Source: Tethya wilhelma (lineage: Eukaryota > Porifera > Demospongiae > Tethyida > Tethyidae). From it: a stretch of 64,000 bases of DNA. Positions 11,020 through 22,572 of the stretch are shown one piece after another; position 1 is the stretch's first letter; each line of letters opens with the position of its first letter. The position numbers and the translations under genes were made by a program. The notes under the pieces were generated by a model. That model worked only from the letters and a program-made list of their open reading frames with translations. It had not been told where the DNA came from and ran no database searches. Location of the stretch: positions 1,748,519 through 1,812,518 of the forward strand of contig CAXIPT010000002.1 in NCBI GenBank assembly GCA_964030475.1, read 5' to 3'.

Positions 11020-11268
11020 CGCGAATTGCCCGTGTACTGTTTTGTACGGGTGAAGATATCTAGAGACTGTGTGAGGACTACTAGTGATACAGGATCTAGT
11101 GATGGATCATCTGCCAGTGATATTGATTGTTTTCTCATGCGACCTGAGATTAGCATGATTAATTTTGAGCCTAGAGATGGTCAACCTGGTTTTGAGGTTG
11201 TGAAACATGATGATGAAGAGTTATGGATTCCGGTTGCACACAGAACTAGATCTCGGTCAAAGTCTTAA
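11020..11268 (+). CDS. Candidate C-terminal exon ending in an RTRSRS tail
   Basis: About 80 codons from just after the N at 10,950. The frame has no early ATG (a TTG lies in frame), so it is probably an internal-to-terminal exon. A Ser/Asp/Gly-rich stretch is followed by a well-mixed segment and ends with a basic tail, AHRTRSRSKS, before TAA. Similar basic Arg-Thr-Arg-Ser tails close many retroelement polyproteins and nuclear proteins, so either is possible. Upstream sequence is CpG-rich and may continue the exon across the N. Confidence 0.3.
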   Translation, partial: RELPVYCFVRVKISRDCVRTTSDTGSSDGSSASDIDCFLMRPEISMINFEPRDGQPGFEVVKHDDEELWIPVAHRTRSRSKS

Positions 11269-12189
11269 GCTTTTAACTTTCTAAATTTTTGTTTGGTGCT
11301 TGATGTATGACATGGTATTTATCTGTGTGTTTGTTTGTCCCCTTTGCGCCTATTGTGGCGTGTATTTTGAGATAATAATAATAATAATGCTCTCTAGATT
11401 CAATTGCTGTATCAAGCCTTCAGTGGCAAATATTAGGAGCAATTTCTTGAAAGTAGCTGGTTACACAATACTGTGCCAGCCATACTATGCATTGCAAGAG
11501 ATAAAGCAAGGAATGATTCAATCCTACCCTACTTTGTGGACATAGCAAATTTTTTAGAAGCCTTCTAGAACCTACTTCACAACAGGTATGGGCCATGATC
11601 GTGGAACCTGACCATGAAAGTGTTTCTGAAGAGAGTCTATGATTTCTCAGGCAATTCATTATGCAGTTGAATGCTAAGCCAATTGCTGGGTCATTGATTG
11701 AAGTGTTTTCAAGCATTTTCCCTGCTTACATCCTGTATTGGATCATCTTCTGTTGCTACTACACACTTACATTCGCTCTAAAAGAAAATTCTCTACCCAA
11801 AAGTTATCATGATGCACATAAATTAGTGGATTGCCTTCTGTCACCTGTCCATGAATATCATAGCTGTGTTAATGTTTGTATAGTATTACATGACACTGGA
11901 TTAAAAAAGTATGCCAAGTTGGAAAAATGTCCACAATGTGATGAACCTTGATACAAGAGTGGAGCAACGTTTCACGCAAATGTTTCCATCAAAGTGAAAC
12001 ATCACAACTAACCAGGGGAGTTAAAAGATTTCGCATATAAAAGGGGCATGGCTGGGGACGAAATTTGCGCCATCTAAAATTGACGTCGGAATAATTTGGT
12101 AACTAGGCAAGTGACTTACTCGCACGGTTTTACAGTATGTTTTACTGCTATAGCGACAGAGAGAGCGCCACAAATGAACACTTACTGCA
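11269..12189. other. No recognised feature
   Basis: Short frames only; the 11,661-11,951 plus frame has no recognisable motif. Confidence 0.3.
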
Positions 12190-12198
12190 GAAAAAAAT

Positions 12199-12346
12199 CC
12201 TGTTTCCATGGCAATCAAACTTTTATGTGAGAGTTAATTTATGCAATGCCATCTTGACTACTGGCCGAAAAAATGGTGATGAAAGGTGTGCATTAAATAG
12301 AAAGGCTTTCTTGAAAATTTATAATGCTATTTTTTTTTCCAGATAG
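12199..12346 (+). repeat. Repeat family G, copy 1
   Basis: Contains TTTCCATGGCAATCAAACTT and, 3', GGTGTGCATTAAATAGAAAG. The same pair of landmarks recurs at 12,985-13,075, 33,370-33,500 and 35,456-35,590. Sequence after 12,350 (GGTTGTGCTG, CTGTAACCT, AGGAGGTAAATA) is repeated near 13,715-13,775. Confidence 0.55.
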
Positions 12347-12592
12347 ACAGGTGTGTATTATTTGGAATCACTTCCTGCTGGTTGTGCTGAACTTTCTGTA
12401 ACCTAGGAGGTAAATACTATGTTACACTTATTATTATGTAGTTATCACTCTAAGGAAATGAGCAACACAAGCTTAAGTATACTTTAGCTTTTATATATAT
12501 TGATCGATAGCTTAGATTATGCATACTAACTGATAGAGTACAAGTAACTATCATAATTACTCTCAAGTGTGATTGTGAAAAAATGAGAACAA

Positions 12593-12812
12593 ACAAGTGA
12601 AAAAAACAAATGGCTAAATTGTAAAAAGAAAGCGAACAAGAAAGGAATGGCTGTTTGAGTGTGGCACAATGAGAGACCCGATATGAAAAGAGAGTACTAC
12701 ATGCAGCCCACACAGGAAGAATTCTGCAAACAGCCAATCCTTCTTATTTGCTTTCTTTTTACGATTTGGCCATTCCTATGTCTCGTTACATTTCCAATTT
12801 TTTTTCACTTGA
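12593..12812. mobile_element. Foldback miniature element, family A copy 2
   Basis: The same arrangement as at 910-1,155: left arm (ACAAGTG, GGCTAAATTGTAAAAAG) and right arm (CTTTTTACGATTTGGCC, TTACATTTCC, CACTTG) are reverse complements. It shares the internal AGAGAGTACTACATG and CACACAGGAAGAATTC words with copy 3. Arms are more diverged than in copy 3. Confidence 0.75.
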
Positions 12813-12884
12813 TAGATATCTCCTTTAATCCCCAAAGTTAGGTCCAATTTGAGCTGCAAAACCAGTTAACTTTCTTGTCGATTG

Positions 12885-13080
12885 TGTTGTCATGGAAACA
12901 TGCATACAAAGACTTTGCATGATACTTAAATGATTGCTACATCTGAGTATACTCATTAAATATTTGAAGTAATGAATAACAGAGCTTAAGACCCGTTTCC
13001 ATGGCAACCAAACTTTTGTACTATGCCATCTTGGCTACATATTGGTTATAAAAGGTGTGCATTAAATTGAAAGGTATAAT
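12885..13080 (+). repeat. Repeat family G, copy 2
   Basis: TGTTGTCATGGAAACATGC, AAAGACTTTGCATGAT, TTTCCATGGCAACCAAAC and GGTGTGCATTAAAT occur in the same order as at 35,329-35,590. No coding capacity. Confidence 0.6.
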
Positions 13081-13289
13081 AATTCACCAGTTATCAAGAC
13101 AGTGTAGCAAAATTTATTAAGTACATGTATGTGGTAAGAAAAATAATCTATAAGCTACAGTCTTCAATACCTCACGGAAGTTGGAAGAGGTTATGTGGAC
13201 TTATTAAATAGCCGAAACATTGAGCATAATGACATTGAACTAAATGTACTGACTACAAGAGACTCAGAAAGATTTGATGATTGCCTTNT

Positions 13290-13675
13290 CTATTTAGCTC
13301 ATTCTCTTTCTAACAAGCCTAAAAACATGGCCTAAAACCATCGCTAAGGTACCAAACTAAAATATGCCAAACCTCCAATTTTCTCCTTCTTCTTCTTCTT
13401 CTTCTTCTTCTTCTTCTTCTATGTTATTTCAGCGTATCTCGAAGACTGTTCACTTTCAGAAGCTGATTCTTGAACGAACAAACTTGGTACCATTGTCTTC
13501 ACGTGCTTTTGGTATCGTGTGCTCGAGTCTCCCGTTGAATGGCTAGATACAAGGCGAAAAGCGCTTCTCCGTATGGCAGCCATTCATTTCTACATCATGC
13601 ATAAATTCATTAGCTACTTGAAAAGTCAAATTAACGACCCTTTTCCAGGTAGATAAGTGTGCGTTATTTGGAATC
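13290..13675 (-). mobile_element. Dispersed repeat family B, copy 2 (inverted)
   Basis: Reverse-complement copy of 1,447-1,930, from the AGAAAGAGAA end (right after the N at 13,287) to the TAAATAACGCACAC end near 13,670. An expanded (CTT)n tract lies at 13,384-13,421. Confidence 0.7.
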
Positions 13676-13937
13676 CAAATATTCGCTGCCTGCTTGCTTT
13701 ACCTGAAGATTTCTGGTTGTGCTGGACTCTCTGTAACCTTTCAGTCTTCAATATTTAGGAGGTGAATAGACTAATGTGTTATGTAGTATTCATTATAAGA
13801 TGAACAAAGCAATTAAATACAGCTCAGCCTCCTGAGACTAATCAGCCTGAGCTCCATGCTGATCATTAGTGTACAAGTAACTACCATATACACACAAACT
13901 CGAATGTGATTTGTAGAATTATGAAAAAATGAGAACA

Positions 13938-14191
13938 AACAAGTAAAAAAAACATTGGAAATGTAATGAGACATAGGAATGGCCAAATCGTAAAAAGAAG
14001 GCAAACAAGATGGCTGGCAGAGTGTGTAAAGAATTATTCCTATGGGCAACATGAGGGATGGAAAGAGAGTACTACATGTAGCCCACACAGGAAGAATTCG
14101 GCACACACTCAGACAGCCATCTTGTTTGCCTTCTTTTTACGATTTGGCCATTCCTATGTCTCATTACATTTCCAATGTTTTTTTTACTTGT
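13938..14191. mobile_element. Foldback miniature element, family A copy 3 (near-perfect arms)
   Basis: The two arms (13,938 to about 14,045 and about 14,085 to 14,191) are reverse complements over roughly 100 bp with very few mismatches in the outer 75 bp. The loop holds GGAAAGAGAGTACTACATG. Such well-kept arms suggest this is the youngest of the three copies. Confidence 0.8.
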
Positions 14192-14522
14192 AGATAATGT
14201 ATTGGAAGGACAAACTGCTAAATTGCAAGCTCTCTGTTAATAATCAAAACATTATGCCCAGAATAGTATTTTTTTAGGGTTCTAATATCAAAGAATTACG
14301 TATACTTGCTATAACTTTTGAGCCATTTGAAGATCAAATTCCTACCTCTGTTGTACAGCATGATGGAAACAAGGGGTTAAACTTCATAAGCGATTAAAAA
14401 AATTCAACTAGAATCCAGTATTTTGGATTGGTAAAGATTTTTTTCAACAAGTTTGATTAAAAGAAGTTGATTTATGTGTGCACCATTTCCTTTCAAAGAT
14501 TTGTCTCTAGAAGAAGGTAAGC

Positions 14523-15534
14523 TGGAGTGGCTACTCTAGAGCTGATAGGTGTTAAGTATATATTGAGTGTGAGTCTACTTTTGTGTGCTATAGCTATGTA
14601 TACATACAGGTCTTAAGCGTATTGATCTTATTTAGCAAAATGATAATAAACTGATGAAAATATAGTGTTTGTGTAGATATTATACAACCTAGCTGCATCA
14701 GGATCAGCATTTCTAACGGTGTTGATCTCAAAGTAGGTTTGGCCTTCATTACCTTCAGCTCTTTCCTCTACGAACTGACCTGAGATGCCCTATACAAGGG
14801 AAGAAGCTGGTACGGCGAGCCAATTATATCCATGCAAAAGTAAATCAGATGGAATGGAACACCCAAGAACGTGGAGGTTAGAAATTCCAACAATGAACTT
14901 CACTTCTTGGTGATCAAAGAGAACACTAAACTAAAGAAAGAGGTAGCAGCTTTGAAGGAAGTGAACCAGCTGCAAAGCAGTAAACGAAGGAAAGATGATC
15001 GATGGTGACTATTATGATCGCCACCTATGGCGGATAAAGAAACTACACATTTCGTCTTGCAATGCATCACTTTCTTGGTTGAAAGGTGATAATCTGCATC
15101 CGTTGGAAGTTGTTTAGATTAGAATACTCAAAAAAAATCAGGAAAGAAGTATATATGATGCTGTACATTAAGGACAAATACTAGATATCTACCATAAGAT
15201 GGGTAAGCTTTGTAGAGAGATGCCATGGCACCATAGAGTATATATAAGGCAGAATATATCTCAAGTTAACCAACTGTGGGACATCTGGTTGACCCCAAAT
15301 GGAGTAGTTGGTGTGCAGCAGCCATTTAAGGGCCATCTTCGTAGCAGAATTAAACATTAGAAAGCGACCACTCCTGGAGATGCACCGTTCAAAGTGAATT
15401 GTATGAGTCAAACTGTCTGGAAACTGTACAAAGATTGGCTACAAGTGATTAACTTCATGTATACATAATTGGATGAGGGAGACAAAGCTATGAGGGTAAT
15501 CATTTGCTTAGAGAGCAAGAGTCCTACGATGGTC
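14523..15534 (+). repeat. Left arm of a ~1-kb inverted repeat
   Basis: It starts near GAGTGGCTACTCTAGAGCTG and runs to GAGCAAGAGTCCTACGATGG, where the single N at 15,535 interrupts. It matches 24,832-25,813 in reverse complement along its length, with scattered substitutions and small indels. A decayed minus-strand reading frame (15,411-15,181) corresponds to a plus-strand frame in the right arm (24,955-25,206), so the repeat may include a fragment of a mobile-element ORF. Confidence 0.8.
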
Positions 15535-15535
15535 N

Positions 15536-16739
15536 CCTTGAACATGTTTACACACAACACAGGAGTCTGGCATTATCTGTCAACAATACAAGCAACTTAG
15601 ATTGAAAATAAATCAGAAAATCCTCAATGAACAAGAACAAGATATACTCTCAGTCTAGGACACTATGCTGCTATTATTATCCCTCAATTTTCTATGTAGG
15701 ACTCACCAGTGTCTTGAAATGAACTTCTGCCTGGATAAAACACCTAAATCTCTCTGTCCTGTAACTCCAGTTCTGAACGTTTGTGGACAATGGTTTTTGT
15801 ACTGGTCAGTGGACAAAATATTGAATTTTTTTATGCATGTTTCATATTTAAAATATATGGTAGTAGCGGGAAAATACGAAGGATTCAAAACCGTCCATTT
15901 CCCCATAGAGATCTATGTAAGCGTGCTCTAAAATGGCGAAGAATGTTACTCCGGACGTGACGTCACAGTTCATTTATTTTTAATGAATCCCTTGGCCGTA
16001 TAGTGAAAAGGACTATTGTCCCTTACTAATGATTTACACACTGTTAAAATTTTTATGTTTTGTAGGAAATTAAAATAATTTAGAGCACCAGAGTCACATT
16101 ACATTTTTAAGTGGAAAAGTTATGTGTGTTCAAAAGTTATCATTTTTAGTTGTGTTCATATACCATGCATTTATGCCAGAACTAGCACCAATTTTAAGTT
16201 GTTCTCCTTGCATGCACTTTGATTCCAAAAAAAATGAAAAATCAATATTTTCACTGAATATAGCTTATATATACTGACAATATGCACACATGCATTTACA
16301 CACCAACGAAAACCTCTAACATTTTCCCAGGTATATTTGTCACTCGGCATGCAGTATACATTTTGTATATTCTGTCATCTGTGTTAAAGTGCTATTGAAA
16401 AAGCTTAATTTTATTATGAAGATCGTCATTAAAGTAAAACCATTAATAATTGTTCACAATGTCAAAGCAAGATATGGAGGCTAGTTGTAATCGAATAAGG
16501 GATGAACGGATGAAGCTTAAGGGATGGGAGGAATAGGGGTAGAAATGAACTAGAGTACAAAAACTATACCACAACTAAAGTTACATAACTATTACTAAAC
16601 TACCAAACTTATAGGAACGAAAAGAATTACAACACAAGAATTCATAGGCAAACTAACTGGACAAAATCATAATAGCTATGTACTGAGCAACGCTATACAC
16701 GCATATATAGTACACTAAACAGGTTGTACATATATGTAA
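15536..16739. other. No gene recognised; one CRE-like palindrome
   Basis: AT-rich. At about 15,958 a TGACGTCA palindrome lies in GGACGTGACGTCACAG, 20-odd bases after an ATGGCG context. A short plus frame at 15,665-15,931 has no recognised family. Confidence 0.3.
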
Positions 16740-16744
16740 CTACC

Positions 16745-16973
16745 GTATAGCTAGAAATTTTCAAGGAATAAAATTTTCGCGGAAAGGCGATCGCCAAATT
16801 TTTCGCGATTTAATTTTCGAGGATCGAGCAGCCCCACCCATATATTGCAATGCAATTCCGAAAATTTCGCGGGTATTAAATATTCACCTATGTATTTTTT
16901 TTCGAAATACAGATAACTCTATACCTTGTTTCCATGGTAACTATAACCACACTGCCATGCCCATTGTGTCAAT
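16745..16973 (+). repeat. AAATTTTCGCG-type repeat plus block shared with 26,484-26,593
   Basis: Several AAATTTTCGCG/CGCGAAAATT words occur in both orientations (16,776-16,880), as in a foldback element. The last part (ATTCACCTATGTA to GCCCATTGTGTCAAT) is repeated almost exactly and in the same orientation at 26,498-26,591. The N at 16,974 then joins it to a family B copy that starts mid-element. Confidence 0.6.
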
Positions 16974-16974
16974 N

Positions 16975-17255
16975 GCTTCTAAAAGTGAATAGTCTCTGAG
17001 AAAAGTTGAGCCAAGATAGAAAAAGAAGAAGAAGATGGAGAAAATTGGAGGTTTAGCATGTTTGTGTTTGTTACTTTAGCGATGTTTTTAGGCCATGTTT
17101 TTGGGCTCATTAGAAAGAGAAAGAGCTAAATAGTAGCTTTAGAAGCGTTTTAGTGCTAGGCGCTCAGTCAGTTTTGCTGAGTTATTTGCGTGAATATTTG
17201 TATTGCGCTAATGGGCCATCCGTGCCATTCCTGTGTACCCAGTACTACTGTAAGG
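16975..17255 (+). mobile_element. Dispersed repeat family B, copy 3 (5' truncated)
   Basis: Same orientation as copy 1, beginning at CTTCTAAAAGTGAATAGTCT directly after the N at 16,974 and ending at TGTGTACCCAGTACTACTGTA. Internal words match copy 1 closely. Confidence 0.7.
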
Positions 17256-17697
17256 GGAATAATTATCACTGCTCTAATATTCTGCATATGGGCTTAAAAG
17301 TTTTCATGTGAGTTACTTAGTATTACTAGATACTAATCAAGTACTGAAATTTGACAAACCTGCATTTTGAAGGTGTGATTTCAGGTAAGTGCCTATCACT
17401 CTAGTACTTAACATCGGAAGTAGTATACAGAGAGATTACACAAAAATTAATTTCCTTGTCCGCATATTTCTGGTAACGCGAATCAACACTCATCAGATAC
17501 TATGAAAGGTGTTAGTTGATCTAGACAGCAGGACAGTGGCCATGGAAGTCGGAATCCACCAAGGAGTGTGTAAACAACTCACCTGCCGAATCAACTAGCC
17601 TTGAAAATGGATGGCACTGAAGCGTCGTAACCCTGTCAGATTGAGTGGCTGGACAAGAGGGTGCAGTGGTGTCCGTGCAGCCTTTGGCGCAAGCCTG

Positions 17698-17815
17698 CAT
17701 GTGCACCATATAGTAAAACTTTGGTGTGATGCTCTCTTTAGGATACAGGCTTTTGAATGTTTTATGGTGCTTTTCAATTAGAATTTGCTTGTGCACAGCT
17801 TCTTCTGTTGTTTGG
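17698..17815 (-). pseudogene. Transposon-like exon fragment (IEKHH...YYMVHM segment)
   Basis: An acceptor-like CCAAACAACAG is followed on the minus strand by about 38 codons. The pattern, an Ile-Glu-x-His-His helix, Leu-Tyr-Pro, then Pro-Lys-Phe-x-Tyr-Met-Val-His-Met, is one I associate with a family of large transposon-derived ORFs abundant in sponges and cnidarians. After GTGCACATGCAG the same frame stays open to 17,521 but loses that character. This is probably a stranded exon. The precise superfamily is not certain. Confidence 0.35.
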
Positions 17816-17832
17816 GGAGAAAAAAAAATCAA

Positions 17833-18789
17833 TAACTTTCAGGAGGAAAAGTAAATATACGCCCTACCATTGCAGCTAGAACACAACCAAGGAGCATTTG
17901 AGAAGATACAGTATACATATACATGTACATGTTAAGGTAGCAATTGAAAGTAAAAATACAATTGTACACGTAGAAAACAATGTTCAGTAGTGTCTCTTAC
18001 AATGAGTGAGTAATGCCTAGAAAGAAGGTTTTTCTGCTCAATGGGGGTTGGACAATTGGAACGTGTGTGTGTGTGTGTGTGTGTGCACTGTTAAAAATGG
18101 AGTGTATGATAAACACTTTTTAGGGTGTTATACCTGCCATCATTTTGGGGCTCCCCTTGTGGGTGTAATAACACCCTCAGTTTTTGTTGGCACACTTGAC
18201 GTTACACCTATTAGAAGTGTTTAATGCCACCTAGCTACAGAGGTGTGTGATGAGCAACTTGAGGTTACTACACATCCATATGCATAGCTATAGCTTGCAA
18301 GCTTGGCTTGGGTTAATTCTATAAACGATCACTTACTTAATTTTATGTCAGTTGTATACACTACCAGAAATAAATTTAAAGTGATGAAAAACAAAAAAAA
18401 ATAATAATAATTAACAGTGTTACTTTGCAAACTAAAATCGTTCCTTGAAAATAATTTGTACAGGCTGGGAAAAACTCAGAAAGCTTTTAGTTTTTTTTAT
18501 AAGCTTAGATGAAGTTGGTGGGTTAGGTACTTCATCATTAATTTTGAAAACAAAATGCTGTAAAAACAACTTGAAGAGAATGAGGATAACTTATGTCAAA
18601 GACAAAATAACTCTTCACATTGATGATTGCATCCAAAAATGATTTAGATTTGTCATATCCAGTTATGACTAGGGGTGCGGCCAATGTGCAGGCATAATTT
18701 CCGGAATAATAGTACCTTTGAGCATAATGGGGAATAATTGATTTTAGGAGGAATAAACGGGAGAAAATGTAGCTAGATTAAGAAAAATC
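17833..18789. other. No gene recognised; (GT)n at 18,064-18,086
   Basis: A TGTG microsatellite lies near 18,070. A 65-codon plus frame (18,445-18,642) is Lys/Leu-rich without a motif. Confidence 0.3.
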
Positions 18790-20217
18790 ACTCGTGCCTT
18801 GGCCTCAGCCATAGCAGAGTGATCATCAGATTTGGGGTATTTAATCTCTGCAATAACCACGGCCTTTTCCATTTGAGAAACAAATTTGTTACCAGTCTAA
18901 TAATCTTCTCTGCTCTCCCCATACTCTAAAAATTCCCGTTGGATTGCAGCCTCATACTTGTGATCTGTCAACATAAGAGTAATTACCTCGAATTCAAGTT
19001 AATGGAGCCATTTGCTAGCTGTCTCAACTGATATTTTATGAGGATATCCTGGTTCTAGCGTGCTGTTTGGCAATAGTTTGTTGTTCACCCACTTGCAAAA
19101 GTCAACATATGTGACCTGTCAAGGGAAAACGTGCCGGTTAGGAAATTATTGTTTTTGGAGTAAAATGCGGTTTTAGTTTAATTCGCGTTTTTGCGCGAAT
19201 TTCTTTTTCTTGCACGGATGCGCTGCACTACATCTCAGCATGCTCCATGCAATATTTGAGGGGTGGAGCTGCCTCTGCTGCAGAGATATAGACAGCAATG
19301 TCAGCCTCGTTCATTTTTACTTAGTTGCTAAGACGGAGGACAGTTGCTATGCTGTGCAACAAACCGTAGCGAATATTTATGAGCAAGGCAGCTGCCACTA
19401 AAAATAAATTTATATTTGGTGTTCTCTTTGGCTTATAAGCTGACTGACCTCAAAATTTTGCTATAGCACAGACAGAAAGGCAAGCCAATGCTTTGAACAT
19501 ACTTGTCTAATCCAAGCGCTTTCATACAGTAGCGTTCTACTCATAGGTATTGCCTCTCCCTGTACTGCGATCGCGTACAGGTTATTTTGAGGCTTATATC
19601 AGTTCTTGGAATTTACAGTACCTAGAATCTATCTCTTTACTAACAAGCGCTTACCTCCTTGAGTCGATTAGCTGTCTCCTGGGTCTTCTTTCCTAGCTAC
19701 TCGCTTCTCACTAAATAGTTTTAGTCCCCACGTGGCTGGTTGTGGTAATATTCAGCATGTACTGTACACGATCTAATTATGATATGGAGAGTATACCGAC
19801 CGCCCATAGTTTACCTAGCAACAACTTTACAACCATTTTCTAAGAAGCCACGAGTGGAGGCAGGGCTGCTTGCAAGAGCTATATCTGGAAAACTACTTGA
19901 GCTACGCGCATCAAATTTTGATATGCGCTTCCTGGATTTACATAATTCAAAATTGGCAGAATTTCCTAACCGGCACGTTTTCCCTTGACAGGTCACATAT
20001 TTGGTGTGCCTTTGACAGTTGCATTGGCACGTACATACTCCCTTGCCGACTTGTTGAATTCCTCACGAGAACTCTAGTCCTTTGGAAACGTCCTTGTTTT
20101 GATTCTGTCAGAATACCATCATGTGCAACAAGGTCACTTCGCCACTGCCTTACTGTCCGGTCTGATTTGCCTATCATTTCACTGGCTATCTCGGATGCTT
20201 TAGTATTGTTGACCTGA
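18790..20217 (-). pseudogene. Decayed HTH-type transposase fragment, split by a miniature element
   Basis: Minus strand. The N-terminal part (20,217 to about 20,000) follows an acceptor (AATTTTCAG) and contains a helix-turn-helix-like run with a Lys-Ser-Asp-Arg-Thr-Val-Arg-Gln-Trp recognition helix. Then come Gln-Gly-Arg-Phe-Gln-Arg and a Gly-Thr-Pro-Asn-Met context. The reading resumes at about 19,120-18,790 with Val-Asp-Phe-Cys-Lys-Trp-Val-Asn, then an SVETASKWLH helix. This order matches sponge DDE-type transposon ORFs as I recall them. The intervening 19,112-19,999 is an inserted TA-flanked element. The C-terminal part has stops and no catalytic triad is visible, so it is a truncated relic. 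Confidence 0.45.
19112..19999. mobile_element. TIR element of ~885 bp nested in the HTH transposase relic
   Basis: An inverted repeat of about 37 bp (19,114-19,150 against 19,959-19,995) begins TGTGACCTGTCAAGGGAAAA. TA lies directly outside both ends, consistent with a TA target duplication as in Tc1/mariner-like elements. The interior has no long ORF, so it is non-autonomous. Its insertion site falls inside the coding relic: protein similarity stops at one edge and resumes at the other. Confidence 0.7.
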
Positions 20218-20222
20218 AAATT

Positions 20223-21245
20223 TTACAACAAAGAAACATTGCAAGAATTGGTGTCTCCGGCCAACTCTTAAAATGGTTCCGTAACTATCTCTCGAATAGG
20301 TCCCTGAGGGTTGTTATTGATGGTCACTCCTCTGTGTCTCGGGCTGCTACCTCTGGTGTGCCACAGGGATCTATCTTGGGACCCTTACTGTTCTCCATCT
20401 ACCTCAACCCACTTACTATGGTGCCATTGTCACAGGGTACCTCATTGATCTTGTATGCAGATGACATTGTCCTCTACAGGCCCATCTCCTCTCCAACTGA
20501 CATAGATGCTCTTCAAAGTGACGTTAACTCAATTGCTGACTGGATTCTGAATGCAAGCAAATCCAAGCTCCTCCTCCTCTCCCGCAAGCGTTTTCGCCCT
20601 GCCGTTGTTATAAGTGTGGACAATGTTGTCCTGCCTATTGTTGACTCTGTCTGCTACCTTGGTGTCACTATCACTAGTGACCTCAAGTGGTCTGCTCATG
20701 TTTCCAACACCTGTTCTAAAGCCAGGCAACAACTTGGTATTATCCATCACACCTTTCACGAAGCTAACTCTAGGACTCTTGCACATCTCTACTACTGCCT
20801 ACCCTTGACTACTGTAGCTGTGTCTGGGATCCGAGCCCGAGGTTCCTGATTGACAAGCTGGAGGCAGTGCAGAAGTTTGCCACCAAAGTGATCCACAAGC
20901 AGTGGTCGAGCTCTAGGTGCTTTCACTCTCTACCTCACTCCAATGTCTCCCACCCCTTAATGTTAAACTCTCTTCGTGAGAGGAGGTGGAAGCAGAAAGC
21001 ATTAGTATGTGCCAGAATTCTCTAGGGCTGTTCAATCATCCCACCAACTGTCTATTCACTCAATCCCAACCCAAGCACTAGACTCAATCACCCCTTTTCA
21101 TTGGCCACTCCCTTTGCCAAGACTTCTGCACATCAATCTTCTTTTTTCGTCAGCAGCACCCGTATCTGGAACAGTCTACCTTGTCATGTTGTCTCTGCTC
21201 CATCTGGGTTATCTTTTAAATCTAGACTGAAATCTTTAACATTGT
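20223..21245 (+). pseudogene. 5'-truncated non-LTR retrotransposon, reverse transcriptase end
   Basis: The frame from about 20,240 to 20,849 shows RT hallmarks in order: SGQLLKWFRNYL, SGVPQGSILGPLLF (motif 4/B-type), and the catalytic LYADDIVLY (motif 5/C), followed by VCYLGVTIT and a thumb-like region. A one-base shift near 20,805 moves the frame. In the new frame LDYCSCVWDP and an Ile/Leu-rich KLEAVQKFA helix continue to about 21,027, and a further shift leads to the usual ARIWNSLP C-terminal segment. These features suit the Jockey/CR1/L2 group of LINEs. The 5' two thirds, including any endonuclease, are missing, so the copy is dead on arrival. Confidence 0.85.
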
Positions 21246-22272
21246 TTACCATTTAAGCCTTGTTTCTGTCAGTTGCTTGTTTCTATTTCTGTCTCTATGT
21301 ATAGTTACTGTAGTTGCTTTCTCTTTTGTCTATTTTCCTTTTGCCGGACTGGCTTTATATTAGCATTTAGTTGCTATTTGCCAAATGTGACCCGCAGGGG
21401 TGGGACAGGATACAAAGATGCAGAGCTGGATATTTATTTCACAATATAAAGATTTATACATTTTTATATTCTATACATAGTATATTTTATATATTTCCTG
21501 ATTAGCCTTGTTTCCTAGTCTACAGCCAGTATTTATGAGCCATAATTACGTCCCAGAGGGCAAAAGGATTTTATTGCAATAATATACTTCCCCCAGGCAA
21601 TGGTTTCAACCAATGAGAATGCAGGAATGTCAATTTTAGCTGAATATTGTTCCTTCATTTGCATATTGTTCCTTCATTATAACTTTTGTTATGAATATTG
21701 TTCCTTCATTAATTTTAGTATATGAAGATGTAGGGTTGTTTATCAAGCCTTTTAAACTATCAGCAAGAGAGAGCCTCGGAAATAGTCCAACGGGATATAT
21801 AGGAAGAAGCCACAACAGACTGAGTCTACTAAATTCTGGCAGAATCATGCATGCACTGAAAATTTCACTAGGTCAACGCTCTAGCCTAACACTTACACAT
21901 TCAAGCTGTTTTAAACTGCCAGCATGAAAGATAAAATCGTCCACAGACTGGTACAGAGGCACTGGTAGCAGCCACATTTGCTGAAATTCTGCCAGAAACA
22001 CTTATTGCCTGGTAAAGGTCGACGCTTACACTGTTGTAGTGTTCTATTTAACATTCACCGGTTTCTTGATGTAGCAAGCGAAGCAAAACTGTGTAAAGAC
22101 TAGCGATAGTACTGTAGAAACTGAGCTATTTCGAGTGTTCTTTTGAATTTCTGACTGAGCAAAAACTGGTTGCTATGCTGGAGAAGCGAAGGTAATAGTG
22201 TAAATACGGACCAATCAGATTGCAACAGAAAATTTAACCAATGAAAAGCAACTTTTGTGCGGAAATATAACA
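21246..22272. other. LINE 3' flank and small direct repeats
   Basis: The LINE 3' tail probably ends by about 21,420. At 21,645-21,712 the word ATTGTTCCTTCATT occurs three times. No gene is recognised. Confidence 0.35.
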
Positions 22273-22390
22273 GTTATAAACTGGTTTCCAAGGATTTATG
22301 GCTACGTAAACAGCCTTCGCCTTCACCTTCGGGCTACGCCCTCAGGCTCAGGCAGTTTACTGCCATAAATCCTTGAAACCAGTTTATAAC
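22273..22390. repeat. Short foldback element with 29-bp stem
   Basis: GTTATAAACTGGTTTC and onward (22,273-22,302) is the reverse complement of 22,362-22,390, with one bulged base. The loop of about 60 bp is pyrimidine- and CG-rich (GCCTTCACCTTCGGGC). Too short to code; a miniature foldback element or structured-RNA-like hairpin. Confidence 0.75.
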
Positions 22391-22572
22391 TATTATAAGA
22401 TATTCACAATGTCAAGATTGCTTGGAAACTTGGTCTTACAATCTTAATTTGGTAGAAACAGAGAAAAGGCCTATTTCTAAATATTGCATACCTAATTATA
22501 TATGCATATTGATTATTTCTCACTAGTTAATGATGGGTACCCCAGTTTCTGATATTTTATGGTTAAGATGTA

